Shown piece after piece: positions 1-7,714 of a stretch of DNA of 64,000 nucleotides. The notes under the pieces were generated by a model. That model worked only from the letters and a program-made list of their open reading frames with translations, ran no database searches and was not told the origin of the DNA. The DNA comes from Paenibacillus ferrarius. GTDB lineage: Bacteria; Bacillota; Bacilli; Paenibacillales; NBRC-103111. The position numbers and the translations under genes are program-made. The stretch is from assembly GCF_002027705.1 (NCBI RefSeq), contig NZ_MBTG01000045.1:124001-188000 (forward strand), given 5' to 3'. Each line of letters opens with the position of its first letter. Positions within the stretch are counted from its first letter, which is position 1.

Positions 1-462
1 TATTTCTTTATAAAAAGTATAACCCAGTGCAATGACTTCAGCATCAATGCTTGGATCAACAGAGCCGAAGGCTTCAATTCCGAACTGGTGGAACTGGCGG
101 TATCTGCCCGCTTGCGGCTGCTCATAACGGAACATCGGACCTACATAATACAGCTTCGTAAGGTCTGGAATCCCATAAAGCTTATTCTCAACATAAGCTC
201 TAACGACTCCCGCCGTCCCCTCGGGACGAAGCGTCATGCTGCGGTTCCCTTTATCGAGGAAGGTGTACATTTCTTTTCCGACAATATCCGTGGTTTCTCC
301 GACGCCTCTAATATACAAATCGGTATCCTCGAATATGGGGGAACGGATTTCTTTGTAATTAAAACGTTGGCACAAATCTCGTGCTTTATTCTCTAAGTAC
401 TGCCACTTCTCCACCTCACCGGGAAGAAGATCTTGGGTGCCTTTCGGCTTTTGGATGCTCAT
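1..462 (-). CDS. hisS: Histidyl-tRNA synthetase, N-terminal part (runs off the left edge)
   Basis: Charges tRNA-His with histidine in the cytoplasm. The 154 residues present begin MSIQKPKGTQDLLPGE, the usual HisRS start, and include the class II signatures LRPEGTAGVVRAY and FRYEQPQAGRYRQFHQFG (motif 2 region, ATP and histidine binding). The ATG at 462 follows a GGGAGG ribosome site by nine bases. The C-terminal two thirds lie outside the window. The gene sits behind a T-box leader (504-827) that must be read through. In Bacillus relatives aspS follows hisS; that would lie off the left edge and cannot be seen here. Identity is certain from the motifs. Confidence 0.97.
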   Translation of the reverse strand, partial: MSIQKPKGTQDLLPGEVEKWQYLENKARDLCQRFNYKEIRSPIFEDTDLYIRGVGETTDIVGKEMYTFLDKGNRSMTLRPEGTAGVVRAYVENKLYGIPDLTKLYYVGPMFRYEQPQAGRYRQFHQFGIEAFGSVDPSIDAEVIALGYTFYKEI

Positions 463-503
463 GTGGTTCAACCTCCCTTTATCGATCGTCATGGCTAAAA
501 TGC

Positions 504-535
504 AAAAAATCCCCCACCCCCGACTTACGTCAGGG
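504..535 (-). terminator. Intrinsic terminator of the hisS T-box leader
   Basis: On the minus strand a CCCTGAC/GTCGGGG stem with a GTAA loop is followed by a run of six T (with a further TTTT a few bases on). It lies directly downstream of the T-box core at 561-575, as expected for the terminator half of a T-box antiterminator switch. Confidence 0.85.
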
Positions 536-827
536 ACGAGAGATTTGATTAACAAATTCACCCGTGGTACCACCCACATTCAGGACGCTGCACTCGCTGC
601 CATAGCAAACGAAGCAGATCTCTGCTCTTTACGGTTAACGCCCGCTATACGCACAACTGCTACTACGCTGGTCGACCTAGATCGTCTGGCGGTTCCCAAT
701 TGGTCCTCGGGGAGGTCTTTTCGTTCGCTCATCATAGGAAGCTTGCAGCCTAGGCTTCCTTCTCTGCTTATGTGGGTGCGACTTACTTTGTCCCTTCAAC
801 GGATCACTAAAGTATCGAATTACATTA
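504..827 (-). promoter_or_regulatory. T-box leader riboswitch controlling hisS
   Basis: The minus strand carries the T-box core GGGTGGTACCACGGG at 575-561, which pairs with the acceptor end of uncharged tRNA, followed by the terminator at 504-535. A long Stem I lies upstream with the typical AGAG element of its distal part near 760. By aligning the lower stem (GGGA with TCCC) with the same part of the valS T-box in this window, the specifier triplet appears to be GAC at 717-715, an aspartate codon. That would fit a hisS-aspS operon sensed through tRNA-Asp, but the fold was done by eye. The T-box call itself is secure; the specifier is tentative. Confidence 0.93.
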
Positions 828-833
828 TTGTTT

Positions 834-862
834 ATTGTAATCATTGCCAGAAGTAAAGTCAA
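834..862 (-). promoter_or_regulatory. Sigma-A promoter of the hisS leader
   Basis: TTGACT at 862-857 and TACAAT at 839-834 on the minus strand are separated by 17 bases. The predicted start near 827 fits the beginning of the T-box leader. Confidence 0.8.
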
Positions 863-902
863 GGGATACAAGTCTAAACTCCCAGCGGCAACACTATATT
901 AG

Positions 903-1208
903 TTAATGAGAGTCTGCCCACTTCTGCAACTCATCCATAACAGGCTTGAGCCCTTTGCCTCGCGGTGTCAACTCGTATTCAATCCGAACCGGTGTTTCCG
1001 GGTACACATGACGGATAATGATCTCTGCGGCCTCAAGCTCCTTGAACCTCTCCGAAAGCATGCGATCACTCATACTCGGAATGAGTACTGATATATCTTT
1101 AAAGCGCTTTGGTCCGGAAAGCAAGACATGAACGATTAATCCTGTCCACCGCTTACCCAGAAGTTCAAATGCATTCTCGAATTTCGGGCACAGTTGATAG
1201 TCTTCCAT
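903..1208 (-). CDS. HxlR/DUF24-family transcriptional regulator, YodB/CatR type
   Basis: A 101-residue winged-helix DNA-binding protein. Residues 7-25 (Cys-Pro, then LLGKRWTGLIV) and SMSDRMLSERFKELE followed by YELTPRGKGL are the family hallmarks. Cys7 matches the conserved N-terminal redox cysteine by which B. subtilis YodB, CatR and HypR sense quinones, diamide or hypochlorite. The ATG at 1208 is chosen because GAGGAG lies nine bases before it; an upstream ATG directly abuts that site. It is divergent from a DoxX gene whose promoter carries a TACT-N7-AGTA box, the spacing I recall for YodB boxes. Inference: it represses the DoxX gene and is inactivated by thiol-reactive electrophiles. Confidence 0.85.
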   Translation of the reverse strand: MEDYQLCPKFENAFELLGKRWTGLIVHVLLSGPKRFKDISVLIPSMSDRMLSERFKELEAAEIIIRHVYPETPVRIEYELTPRGKGLKPVMDELQKWADSH

Positions 1209-1283
1209 ATAAATCATCTCCTCAGAGTTTTCGCAAGAAAACTTGCATCGTAAGCTTATGCTTAACAATTTTATCATAGTCGC

Positions 1284-1327
1284 TTGACAAAAGTAAGTGC
1301 TTCGTAATAATATACTAACATAAAGTA
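1284..1327 (+). promoter_or_regulatory. DoxX promoter with YodB-like operator
   Basis: TTGACA at 1284-1289 and TAATAT at 1308-1313 (18-base spacer) form a sigma-A promoter for the DoxX gene. An exact inverted repeat TACT-N7-AGTA occupies 1313-1327, over the predicted start of transcription, a good place for a repressor. A related AAGTAAGT direct repeat occurs at about 1290 and 1323. Confidence 0.65.
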
Positions 1328-1367
1328 AGTTGTTAAACAAAATATATTTAAAGAGGAGTTGTTAGTA

Positions 1368-1760
1368 ATGGCGTTAGGTCTTCTTATTATTCGCTTAGTT
1401 CTAGGGTTAACATTCGCTGCACATGGTACACAGAAAGTATTTGGTTGGTTTGGGGGCTATGGTCCAAAAGGGACTGGCGGCTTCTTCGAATCAATCGGAA
1501 TCAAGCCTGGCGTGCTTATGGCCGTTCTTGCTGGTTTGGCTGAAATAGGCGGCGGGTTGCTTTTTGCTGCTGGGCTTTGGACGACACTCGGAGCTATCCT
1601 GATCGTTCTCACAATGTTGGTTGCCATTTTCAAAGTTCACGGCAAAAACGGGTTTTGGGTTACTTCCAATGGCATTGAATACAACTTGATTCTGATAGCC
1701 ATCGCAGTTGGTGTCGCTTTGATTGGCGCGGGCGATTATTCTATCGATGCTTTGATGTAA
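1368..1760 (+). CDS. DoxX-family membrane protein
   Basis: A 130-residue integral membrane protein with four predicted helices (roughly residues 3-22, 45-67, 70-90, 104-124). HGTQKVFGWFGGYGPKGTGGF after helix 1 is the DoxX/DoxD signature. Relatives regulated by HxlR-type repressors in B. subtilis (MhqP, CatD) belong to quinone and thiol-stress operons, but their chemistry is unsettled. ATG at 1368 is preferred over an in-frame TTG at 1359 because GAGGAG ends at 1358, leaving nine bases to the ATG and none to the TTG. The gene is a single unit closed by a strong terminator at 1781. Confidence 0.88.
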   Translation: MALGLLIIRLVLGLTFAAHGTQKVFGWFGGYGPKGTGGFFESIGIKPGVLMAVLAGLAEIGGGLLFAAGLWTTLGAILIVLTMLVAIFKVHGKNGFWVTSNGIEYNLILIAIAVGVALIGAGDYSIDALM

Positions 1761-1780
1761 CATATTTGTGCGACTAAAAA

Positions 1781-1815
1781 GAACCGTCGGGGATTTTCCC
1801 GACGGTTCTTTTTGC
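1781..1815 (+). terminator. Terminator of the DoxX gene
   Basis: A 12-bp stem GAACCGTCGGGG / CCCGACGGTTC with a short loop at 1781-1808 is followed by TTTTTGCG. Confidence 0.9.
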
Positions 1816-2077
1816 GTGTTTATCATCTGTCCAAAAGAAAATAGCCTGCAGCACATCGGCTGCAGGCCTCAAATTTATATTTTAAAGGGGGTCGTCTATA
1901 AGTATATCCCTTGATCATTAAAGAAAGATGAAAATAATATTACAATTGCATGACAGTGATTTTGCAGCATTTTCATACAATTTTCATCCCCTCCCCCCCG
2001 TATATTCAGAGGATTATTCACATATACATGTACAACAAGGCAAATGGCCTTGAATTTATCTTCAGGAGGCTGTAACA
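1816..2077. other. Intergenic region with a perfect 8-bp hairpin
   Basis: No gene is supported here. GCCTGCAG and CTGCAGGC at 1844-1867 form a hairpin with an 8-base loop; read on the minus strand it is followed by TATTTTCTTTT and could stop antisense transcription. Further on lie the promoter of the acidic-protein gene (1911-1940), an exact CATACAAT at 1974-1981 without a convincing -35 partner, and a small AAGGC/GCCTT hairpin in the leader. Confidence 0.5.
1911..1940 (+). promoter_or_regulatory. Probable sigma-A promoter of the acidic-protein gene
   Basis: TTGATC at 1911-1916 and TAATAT at 1935-1940, with an 18-base spacer. The leader would be about 130 bases. The CATACAAT at 1974 resembles a sigma-E -10 element and is an alternative. 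Confidence 0.45.
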
Positions 2078-2371
2078 ATGACAAAACAAAACGAGTTTCA
2101 AGAGGAACGGCAAGACCTAGTGGTGCTCTTCTCTGAAGAATCCGAAACCGAAGCAGAAGCTGAAGACGAAGTAGCCGAAGAAGCAGCCGAAGAAGAGGCC
2201 ATTGAAGAATCGGATGAGGCTGTAGAAGCAGAAGAAGACGCGGCGGATGAGGAGGAAGCTGAAGCCGAGGAGGATGCCCAGGCTGATAGCGAAGAGGAAG
2301 CAGATGCTGAGGACTCAGCGGATGAAGAAGCATCGGCGGAATCGGAAGAGGATACTTCAGAAGCTGACTGA
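2078..2371 (+). CDS. Extremely acidic, low-complexity protein of unknown function
   Basis: 97 residues, of which by my count 37 are Glu and 12 Asp, with many Ala and Ser. Only two basic residues occur (Lys3, Arg11), and none after residue 11. Residues 1-19 are of more normal composition and hydrophobic at LVVLF; the remainder is an Ala/Glu/Asp/Ser tract, probably disordered or a single charged helix. There is no cysteine and no signal peptide. A good AGGAGG lies nine bases before the ATG and the gene has its own promoter and terminator, so it is likely expressed. I do not recognise a family. Possible roles are cation or basic-protein binding, but nothing in the sequence decides this. The Pro/Leu-rich reading of the opposite strand is a composition shadow. 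Confidence 0.75.
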   Translation: MTKQNEFQEERQDLVVLFSEESETEAEAEDEVAEEAAEEEAIEESDEAVEAEEDAADEEEAEAEEDAQADSEEEADAEDSADEEASAESEEDTSEAD

Positions 2372-2416
2372 CATATGTAAGCGCAATCACAGAAACCTCA
2401 TCCTAATACAAAGTTA

Positions 2417-2460
2417 GAGCCTTACCGCCAGATCAACCGGCAGTAAGGCTCTTATTTTAT
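2417..2460 (+). terminator. Terminator of the acidic-protein gene
   Basis: GAGCCTTACCGCC pairs with GGCAGTAAGGCTC at 2417-2451, followed by TTATTTTAT. It abuts the convergent FAD oxidoreductase gene and may also slow transcription from that side. Confidence 0.85.
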
Positions 2461-4407
2461 CTATGGTTTGCCTGTAAGCCCAATCTTCAAATCTTTAATC
2501 ATTAAAAACGTATCGCCATTGGTTAATTTTTGCTTGTCCGCGATAAGCTTCAATGTTGCGTCTGTTAACAACTTACCCTCGATTAACTTAGCTTGCGCTT
2601 CATTCGGTGAAGCTGCTATTCCTAACGCTTGGGTTATGGTATAGCTGGCCTGCTCCAAAGATAGCGGCAGTTTATCTGCGTTTTCCAGCTTATCTATCGC
2701 CTTCGCCGCATCTCCCTTATAAGCTTCCGGCTTCATCTTCTTCGCTCCGCTCACAAGATTCACCATGCGTTTCGGATTCGCTGCAGCATCCAGCTGGAAA
2801 TTGTTGTTATATGCCCCTGAAGCTAGACCAAGCATCAGCGCGGACTTCAAGCCTTCATATGCCTTATGCTCCATAAATGGCTGCGGCTTGAGCGTGCTTG
2901 CCGGCAATTCCATTCCCTGTTTGGTCAACTGTGCCTGCAGCTTGCCAATTACATCCTTGGATGCTGCTAATTGACGAAACGATAGCTTCTCTTGCTTAGC
3001 AAACATCGCTGCAGCTCCAGCTGCTTCACCTTCAGCCATACCGGTCGGCATGACTCGCGCACTGCCATGCGGCAAAGTATCGTAGCTGGCAGCTCGTCCT
3101 ACAACAAGCAAGCCGTCGACTTTCAGCGGCACGATGCTGCGGAAAGGAATGGCATATTGCTTCGGCTTACACACAACGTTGCCGTTATCTGTCGGAGAGG
3201 TTCGTTGAATATCTACAGCATAGGAACCGAAGCCAATGCGATCCCATTGGTCATTGTTCGTACACACATCAACGATATTCAAGCGATATTCACCCTGCAT
3301 ATGACGGGTTTCCCTTACGTAAAGCTCGGGTGCGGAAGCATCCAGCTCCAAGCTTGCGAACTCGGGGAACGTCTTCTGCATATAAGCTACGACATTAGGC
3401 AATTCTTTTTTGCCAATCTCAAAAGCTTCTTCTACAGATTTCGGATCAAAAGTATCTACGCCAAAGATTTGCAAGGAATTAATAAGTACCGTGTTATCAT
3501 TCTGCCTGCCCATATTGAGACCGCGCATTTTGGCTCTCTCTTTGTTAAGCGGCGGATAGCTGCTCATTTCACCGTATCCAAATACGCTTACTTCATTGAC
3601 ACCAGTGTCAGGATTGTCATCGCCATTTAACCTTTTGGCCATCAGACTCCAAACTTCCGGGGTTACATTTTTGAGACGAAACGCCAGGGTAACCGCCATT
3701 TTAGACTTTGGATCCCCGATATCCTCACGCCCCATTGTAAAAGGGACACCTGCCGCCGCTGCAAAATCTCCATCTTGCGTCGCATCGATCACAGACGAGG
3801 CTTTGACAACTTGAGTTGTACCATTGTCGAGCGTAATTGTAGCTCCTTGCACGGCGTTTTTGCTATCCGTTAGAAGGGGTTCAACCTTTTTCGTTTTTAG
3901 CAAAAGATCAATATTTTTTTCATTTTTAACTAAGTTATAGAAAGCGTTAGCTGCCGTGTTGACATCAAAGGAATCCCCTTCGATTTTGGCATACCATTCA
4001 GAGAAAATACCTTTGTTGAATACATCGTCTTTGCCTAGCAGCGTTTTATTTGGGGAATAGTTCATATCAAGTGAGTTAATCCATCCTAAAGTCATAAGCC
4101 CGCCCAGTATTTCGCGATTCCGCCCATCAACCAGCAGGGTTGACAAACCATTACGCGCTGCTGAAACTGCCGCCGCAACACCCTCTGGATCGGTCCCCAC
4201 GACAATCACATCGTACGCTTCTTTCGCCTTCTTCACAGACTTCACTTCTTCAAGCCCTTGCTTGGCTACATTACGCAGGGTTTCTGCTTTGTGCTTGTAT
4301 TGATAATACAAGGACCCCGCTGCCGCTAACACCGCAAGTACAATCAAGGTTGCCATCAACCAAATCCAACCCTTGGATGTGGACGTATTACGATTCGAAT
4401 TTGCCAT
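2461..4407 (-). CDS. Membrane-anchored FAD-dependent oxidoreductase
   Basis: 648 residues. Residues 14-36 form one N-terminal transmembrane segment, so the flavoprotein body is tethered to the membrane. A Rossmann FAD-binding fold begins near residue 66 (DVIVVGTDPEGVAAA), followed by LLVDGR at the ribose-binding strand and ILGGLMTLGWIN, typical of the FAD-dependent oxidoreductase family Pfam calls FAD_oxidored. SVIDATQDGDFAAAAG and the late GLLVVGRAASYD and GSARVMPTGMAEGEAAG segments are also typical of that family. The dinucleotide loop reads GTDPEG where GxGxxG is usual, so the second glycine is Asp. Substrate unknown. GGCGGGTG lies eleven bases before the ATG. Stands alone, convergent with the acidic-protein gene. 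Confidence 0.85.
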   Translation of the reverse strand: MANSNRNTSTSKGWIWLMATLIVLAVLAAAGSLYYQYKHKAETLRNVAKQGLEEVKSVKKAKEAYDVIVVGTDPEGVAAAVSAARNGLSTLLVDGRNREILGGLMTLGWINSLDMNYSPNKTLLGKDDVFNKGIFSEWYAKIEGDSFDVNTAANAFYNLVKNEKNIDLLLKTKKVEPLLTDSKNAVQGATITLDNGTTQVVKASSVIDATQDGDFAAAAGVPFTMGREDIGDPKSKMAVTLAFRLKNVTPEVWSLMAKRLNGDDNPDTGVNEVSVFGYGEMSSYPPLNKERAKMRGLNMGRQNDNTVLINSLQIFGVDTFDPKSVEEAFEIGKKELPNVVAYMQKTFPEFASLELDASAPELYVRETRHMQGEYRLNIVDVCTNNDQWDRIGFGSYAVDIQRTSPTDNGNVVCKPKQYAIPFRSIVPLKVDGLLVVGRAASYDTLPHGSARVMPTGMAEGEAAGAAAMFAKQEKLSFRQLAASKDVIGKLQAQLTKQGMELPASTLKPQPFMEHKAYEGLKSALMLGLASGAYNNNFQLDAAANPKRMVNLVSGAKKMKPEAYKGDAAKAIDKLENADKLPLSLEQASYTITQALGIAASPNEAQAKLIEGKLLTDATLKLIADKQKLTNGDTFLMIKDLKIGLTGKP

Positions 4408-4609
4408 TAAAACAAAAGCACCCGCCTTATCTCCTGCTTCTCGTGCTGCTTATCCAACGTTGTGTCCAATAAGCTCCCTTGCGCAGTGAAATTATTTGCT
4501 GCCTAAACATCACTTGTTAGTTTACCACAATTTGCAGGTGTAGAGAAATTCTGTGCCTGCACAAATAAAGCTCCGCCATACGATATGATCCGCATGCGAA
4601 GCCTTATGG

Positions 4610-4783
4610 TTACCGATATGATTTTTTGGGAATGCTCTTCATCTTTTCTTGCTCAGATGTAAATTCAGCGCTGATTTCCACATCAGCAAGCGCTGGAGCT
4701 TGGCTCATTCGTTCAGCCAGAGTTGTATGAAGCAATTGCTGATCGGGTGCCGTCATCGCTTTGTGTTTAATGGATTGTCGCAT
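4610..4783 (-). CDS. Small orphan protein, 57 residues
   Basis: Starts MRQSIKHKAM and ends KKSYR; polar, with basic ends and an acidic middle (DVEISAEFTSEQE). No membrane segment, cysteine or known motif. The ATG at 4783 is preferred because AGGAG lies seven bases upstream, and a consensus TATAAT at 4810-4805 sits just before that, although its -35 is poor. The upstream extension to 4828 has no ribosome site. I do not recognise the family and it could be spurious, but the signals argue for a real gene. Confidence 0.5.
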   Translation of the reverse strand: MRQSIKHKAMTAPDQQLLHTTLAERMSQAPALADVEISAEFTSEQEKMKSIPKKSYR

Positions 4784-4869
4784 CTGGATGCTCCTAACTG
4801 CAAGATTATACAGCTTCAGTATGCCCATCCAGCCTGCTAATTATCCTATTGCAACTTAAGGCGCAAGGT

Positions 4870-5310
4870 CTATTTACTGTCTATAACCAGCGTCACAGGT
4901 CCCCAATTCGTAAAAGAAACGTCCATCATTTCTCCAAAGGCTCCGGTCTCGACATGCAAGCCCTGAGCTCTGAGCAGCTCATTGAATTGGTCATACAGCG
5001 GCTGCGCTTGCTCAGGTCTGGCTGCCGACATGAAGTTAGGCCGCTTCCCCTTGCGGCAATCCCCATACAAGGTAAATTGCGATACGGATAAAATTTGTCC
5101 GCCTGTCTCTACGACAGAAAGGTTCATTTTCCCCGATTCATCTTCGAAAATACGCAGCCCGGCAATTTTATCAGCCAAATACTTGGCATCTTGCTCCGTA
5201 TCTTCATGCGTAATGCCAACCAGCAGCATCAAGCCATGCTCGATTCGACCGATGGATGTATGGTTAACTGTAACTTCAGCACGTTTGCAACGTTGAACTA
5301 CCACTCTCAT
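4870..5310 (-). CDS. dtd: D-aminoacyl-tRNA deacylase
   Basis: Hydrolyses D-amino acids (and glycine mischarged on tRNA-Ala) from tRNA in the cytoplasm. 146 residues, normal length for DTD1. The catalytic SQFTLYGD motif is near residue 78 and NWGPVT, holding the Gly-cisPro chirality filter, is near residue 135. It follows relA after 34 bases on the same strand, the arrangement found in Bacillus, and is likely cotranscribed. The ribosome site (AAGGGG, eleven bases before ATG) is modest. Confidence 0.96.
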   Translation of the reverse strand: MRVVVQRCKRAEVTVNHTSIGRIEHGLMLLVGITHEDTEQDAKYLADKIAGLRIFEDESGKMNLSVVETGGQILSVSQFTLYGDCRKGKRPNFMSAARPEQAQPLYDQFNELLRAQGLHVETGAFGEMMDVSFTNWGPVTLVIDSK

Positions 5311-5344
5311 TGCCTGTAAAACCCCTTAGCCTCGCTAATTATCT

Positions 5345-7528
5345 TTAACTTTGCATGATCCGCTGCACGGAATAAACATCTTTGACACGCTTGATTTTCT
5401 CAACGACTGACTGCAAATGATCGATATTTTTGATCAAAATGGTCATATGAACCGTCGCCATCTTATTCTTGTCCGAACGCCCGGAAACGGCGGAGATCAT
5501 CGTTTTGCTTTCGGAAACAGCTTGCAGCACTTCATTCAGGAAAGCGCGGCGATCATGCCCTGTGATTTCGATTTCCACGTTGAAATTGGATTCAACAGCT
5601 TCGGCCCAATCCACTTCAATCACGCGCTCCTCTTCCCCACTGCTGGAAGGAATGTTCGTGCAATCGGAACGGTGAACCGACACGCCGCGGCCTCTTGTGA
5701 TGTATCCGATGATCAAGTCGCCTGGCACCGGATTGCAGCAGCGGGCAAATCGGACAAGCAGATTGTCTACGCCTTTGACGCGTACGCCATTCGTAGGGCG
5801 TCCCTTGCGCTCATTTTCTTTGGATTTTACTTCCTTAACCTCGCTGGTAAGCTGAAGCACTTGCGCTTCTTCGGCTTCCTTGCGCAGCTTCTCCGTTAAC
5901 TTCGTACAAATCTGAGCCGCCGTAATCCCGCCAAAGCCAACAGCAGACAGCATATCTTCGATATCGTTAAAATTAAATTTCCTTGCGGCTTCGAGCATCT
6001 TATCGTCACTCATAAGTGTCGGAGGATCGATGGCTAGACGCTTGAGCTCACGCTCAATCATATCTTTCCCTTTTTCTACATTCTCTTCGCGTTTCTCTTT
6101 CTTGAACCACTGCTTGATTTTGCTTCGCGCATGGGAGGATTGCGCAATTTTCACCCAGTCCTGACTTGGTCCGTAAGAGTGCTTGGAGGTCAAGATTTCA
6201 ATAATATCTCCCGTTTTGAGCTTATGGTCCAGAGGAACGATGCGCGAATTGACTTTGGCTCCGATTGTCCGATTGCCAACCTCAGTATGAATGCGATAAG
6301 CAAAGTCCAAAGGCACGGACCCGGCAGGAAGTTCAATGACTTCCCCCTTCGGAGTAAATACGAAAACAAGATCGGAGAAGAAATCCATTTTCATGGATTC
6401 CATAAACTCAGAAGCATCATTCGTTTCATGCTGCAGCTCCAAAATTTCACGGAACCAGCCCATTTTATCTCCAAACGTGCCTGAAGGTACGACCGATCCG
6501 CCCTCCTTGTAAGCCCAGTGAGCTGCGATACCGAACTCTGACGTTCTGTGCATCTCCCACGTCCGAATTTGGACCTCCAGCGGCTCTCCTTTGGGCCCAA
6601 TCACCGTCGTATGCAAGGACTGATACATATTCGGTTTAGGCATTGCGATATAGTCCTTGAAGCGCCCTGGCATCGGCTTCCACAGGGTATGAATAATCCC
6701 CAAAGAGGCATAGCAATCTTTAATACCGTCAACAATGACACGAAGCGCCATGAGATCATAAATCTCATTAAACTGCTTGCCGCGAGAACTCATTTTTTTG
6801 TAAATACTATACAAATGCTTAGGTCTTCCGGAAATATCCCCCTGAATCCCCATCTCATCTAATTTCTCTTTGATGCTGTGAATAACATCCTCAATATACT
6901 GTTCGCGTTCGGTTCGCTTCTTCTGCATCAGATTAACGATCCGGTAATATTGCTGCGGATTCAAATAACGGAGGGCGATGTCCTCCATTTCCCACTTGAT
7001 GGTAGAAATACCAAGCCGGTGGGCGATTGGACAGAAAATCTCCAGCGTTTCTTCCGCAATACGCCGCTGACTCTCCTCAGACTGATACTTGAGCGTGCGC
7101 ATATTGTGCAGACGATCCGCCAGCTTGATCAGAATGACACGAATGTCCTGTGCCATAGCCACGAACATTTTGCGATAGTTCTCATTCTGCTGCTCTTCCT
7201 TGGATTTGAACTTAATGCGTTCCAGCTTCGTTAAGCCATCCACCAGCATCGCACAGGTTTTCCCGAATTTATCTAAAACAGTTTCCAGCGAAACTGTTGT
7301 ATCTTCAACGACATCGTGCAGAAGCGCCGCAATGATAGATGTAACATCCATCTGCATATTCACCAATATATCTGCAACAGCGAGTGGATGCAGAATATAG
7401 GGCTCCCCCGATTTGCGTACTTGGCCATGATGGGCTTCATCCGCGAATTCATAGGCCTCCCGAATCCTCTGCAAATCATTCTCTTTCAGATAGGTGGCGG
7501 CCTTCTCAAGAAGCTGCTCTATACCCAT
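5345..7528 (-). CDS. relA: Bifunctional (p)ppGpp synthetase/hydrolase
   Basis: Makes and degrades the stringent-response alarmone. 727 residues from the ATG at 7528: HD hydrolase domain with ALLHDVVEDT near residue 70; synthetase domain with GRFKDYIAMPKPNMYQSLHTT near 289 (RFKD is the RXKD form of bifunctional enzymes); TGS domain around 390-450; C-terminal zinc-finger-like (RFARCCNPVPGD) and ACT domains. Longer in-frame starts exist at 7564 and nearby, but the promoter -10 element (7568-7563) overlaps the 7564 codon, so the transcript begins after it. AAAGGG lies 13 bases before the chosen ATG. dtd follows. Confidence 0.97.
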   Translation of the reverse strand: MGIEQLLEKAATYLKENDLQRIREAYEFADEAHHGQVRKSGEPYILHPLAVADILVNMQMDVTSIIAALLHDVVEDTTVSLETVLDKFGKTCAMLVDGLTKLERIKFKSKEEQQNENYRKMFVAMAQDIRVILIKLADRLHNMRTLKYQSEESQRRIAEETLEIFCPIAHRLGISTIKWEMEDIALRYLNPQQYYRIVNLMQKKRTEREQYIEDVIHSIKEKLDEMGIQGDISGRPKHLYSIYKKMSSRGKQFNEIYDLMALRVIVDGIKDCYASLGIIHTLWKPMPGRFKDYIAMPKPNMYQSLHTTVIGPKGEPLEVQIRTWEMHRTSEFGIAAHWAYKEGGSVVPSGTFGDKMGWFREILELQHETNDASEFMESMKMDFFSDLVFVFTPKGEVIELPAGSVPLDFAYRIHTEVGNRTIGAKVNSRIVPLDHKLKTGDIIEILTSKHSYGPSQDWVKIAQSSHARSKIKQWFKKEKREENVEKGKDMIERELKRLAIDPPTLMSDDKMLEAARKFNFNDIEDMLSAVGFGGITAAQICTKLTEKLRKEAEEAQVLQLTSEVKEVKSKENERKGRPTNGVRVKGVDNLLVRFARCCNPVPGDLIIGYITRGRGVSVHRSDCTNIPSSSGEEERVIEVDWAEAVESNFNVEIEITGHDRRAFLNEVLQAVSESKTMISAVSGRSDKNKMATVHMTILIKNIDHLQSVVEKIKRVKDVYSVQRIMQS

Positions 7529-7562
7529 GCATCTACCCATTCCCTTTAATCGATTTTTATTC

Positions 7563-7592
7563 ATTATGCCTGCAAGGCAGGCTCCACGTCAA
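7563..7592 (-). promoter_or_regulatory. Sigma-A promoter of relA-dtd
   Basis: TTGACG at 7592-7587 and CATAAT at 7568-7563, spacer 18. Start of transcription would be near 7556, within the longest open frame, which supports the shorter relA start. Confidence 0.65.
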
Positions 7593-7662
7593 CTATTCAC
7601 TGTATCACTTTCGACATAAAGCATCATTTTCTCTCTATCCGTTAAAAGTATGCTTGAAATAT

Positions 7663-7702
7663 TAGGAAAACACCTCAGGATAGCGGGTGCCATCCTGAGG
7701 TG
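7663..7702 (-). terminator. Terminator downstream of apt
   Basis: On the minus strand CACCTCAGGAT and ATCCTGAGGTG form a long stem at 7671-7702, followed by TTTTCCTA. Confidence 0.85.
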
Positions 7703-7714
7703 CTTCTGTCCTTA

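Noticed and set aside
437..856. 139-residue frame on the plus strand across the hisS leader
   Set aside because: Lies antisense over the T-box and promoter; no family features or start signals.
1896..2390. 164-residue Pro/Leu-rich frame on the minus strand
   Set aside because: It is the antisense reading of the Glu/Ala-rich acidic gene; composition shadow without ribosome site.
2992..3630. 212-residue frame antisense to the FAD oxidoreductase
   Set aside because: Real gene on the opposite strand has clear motifs; this frame has none.
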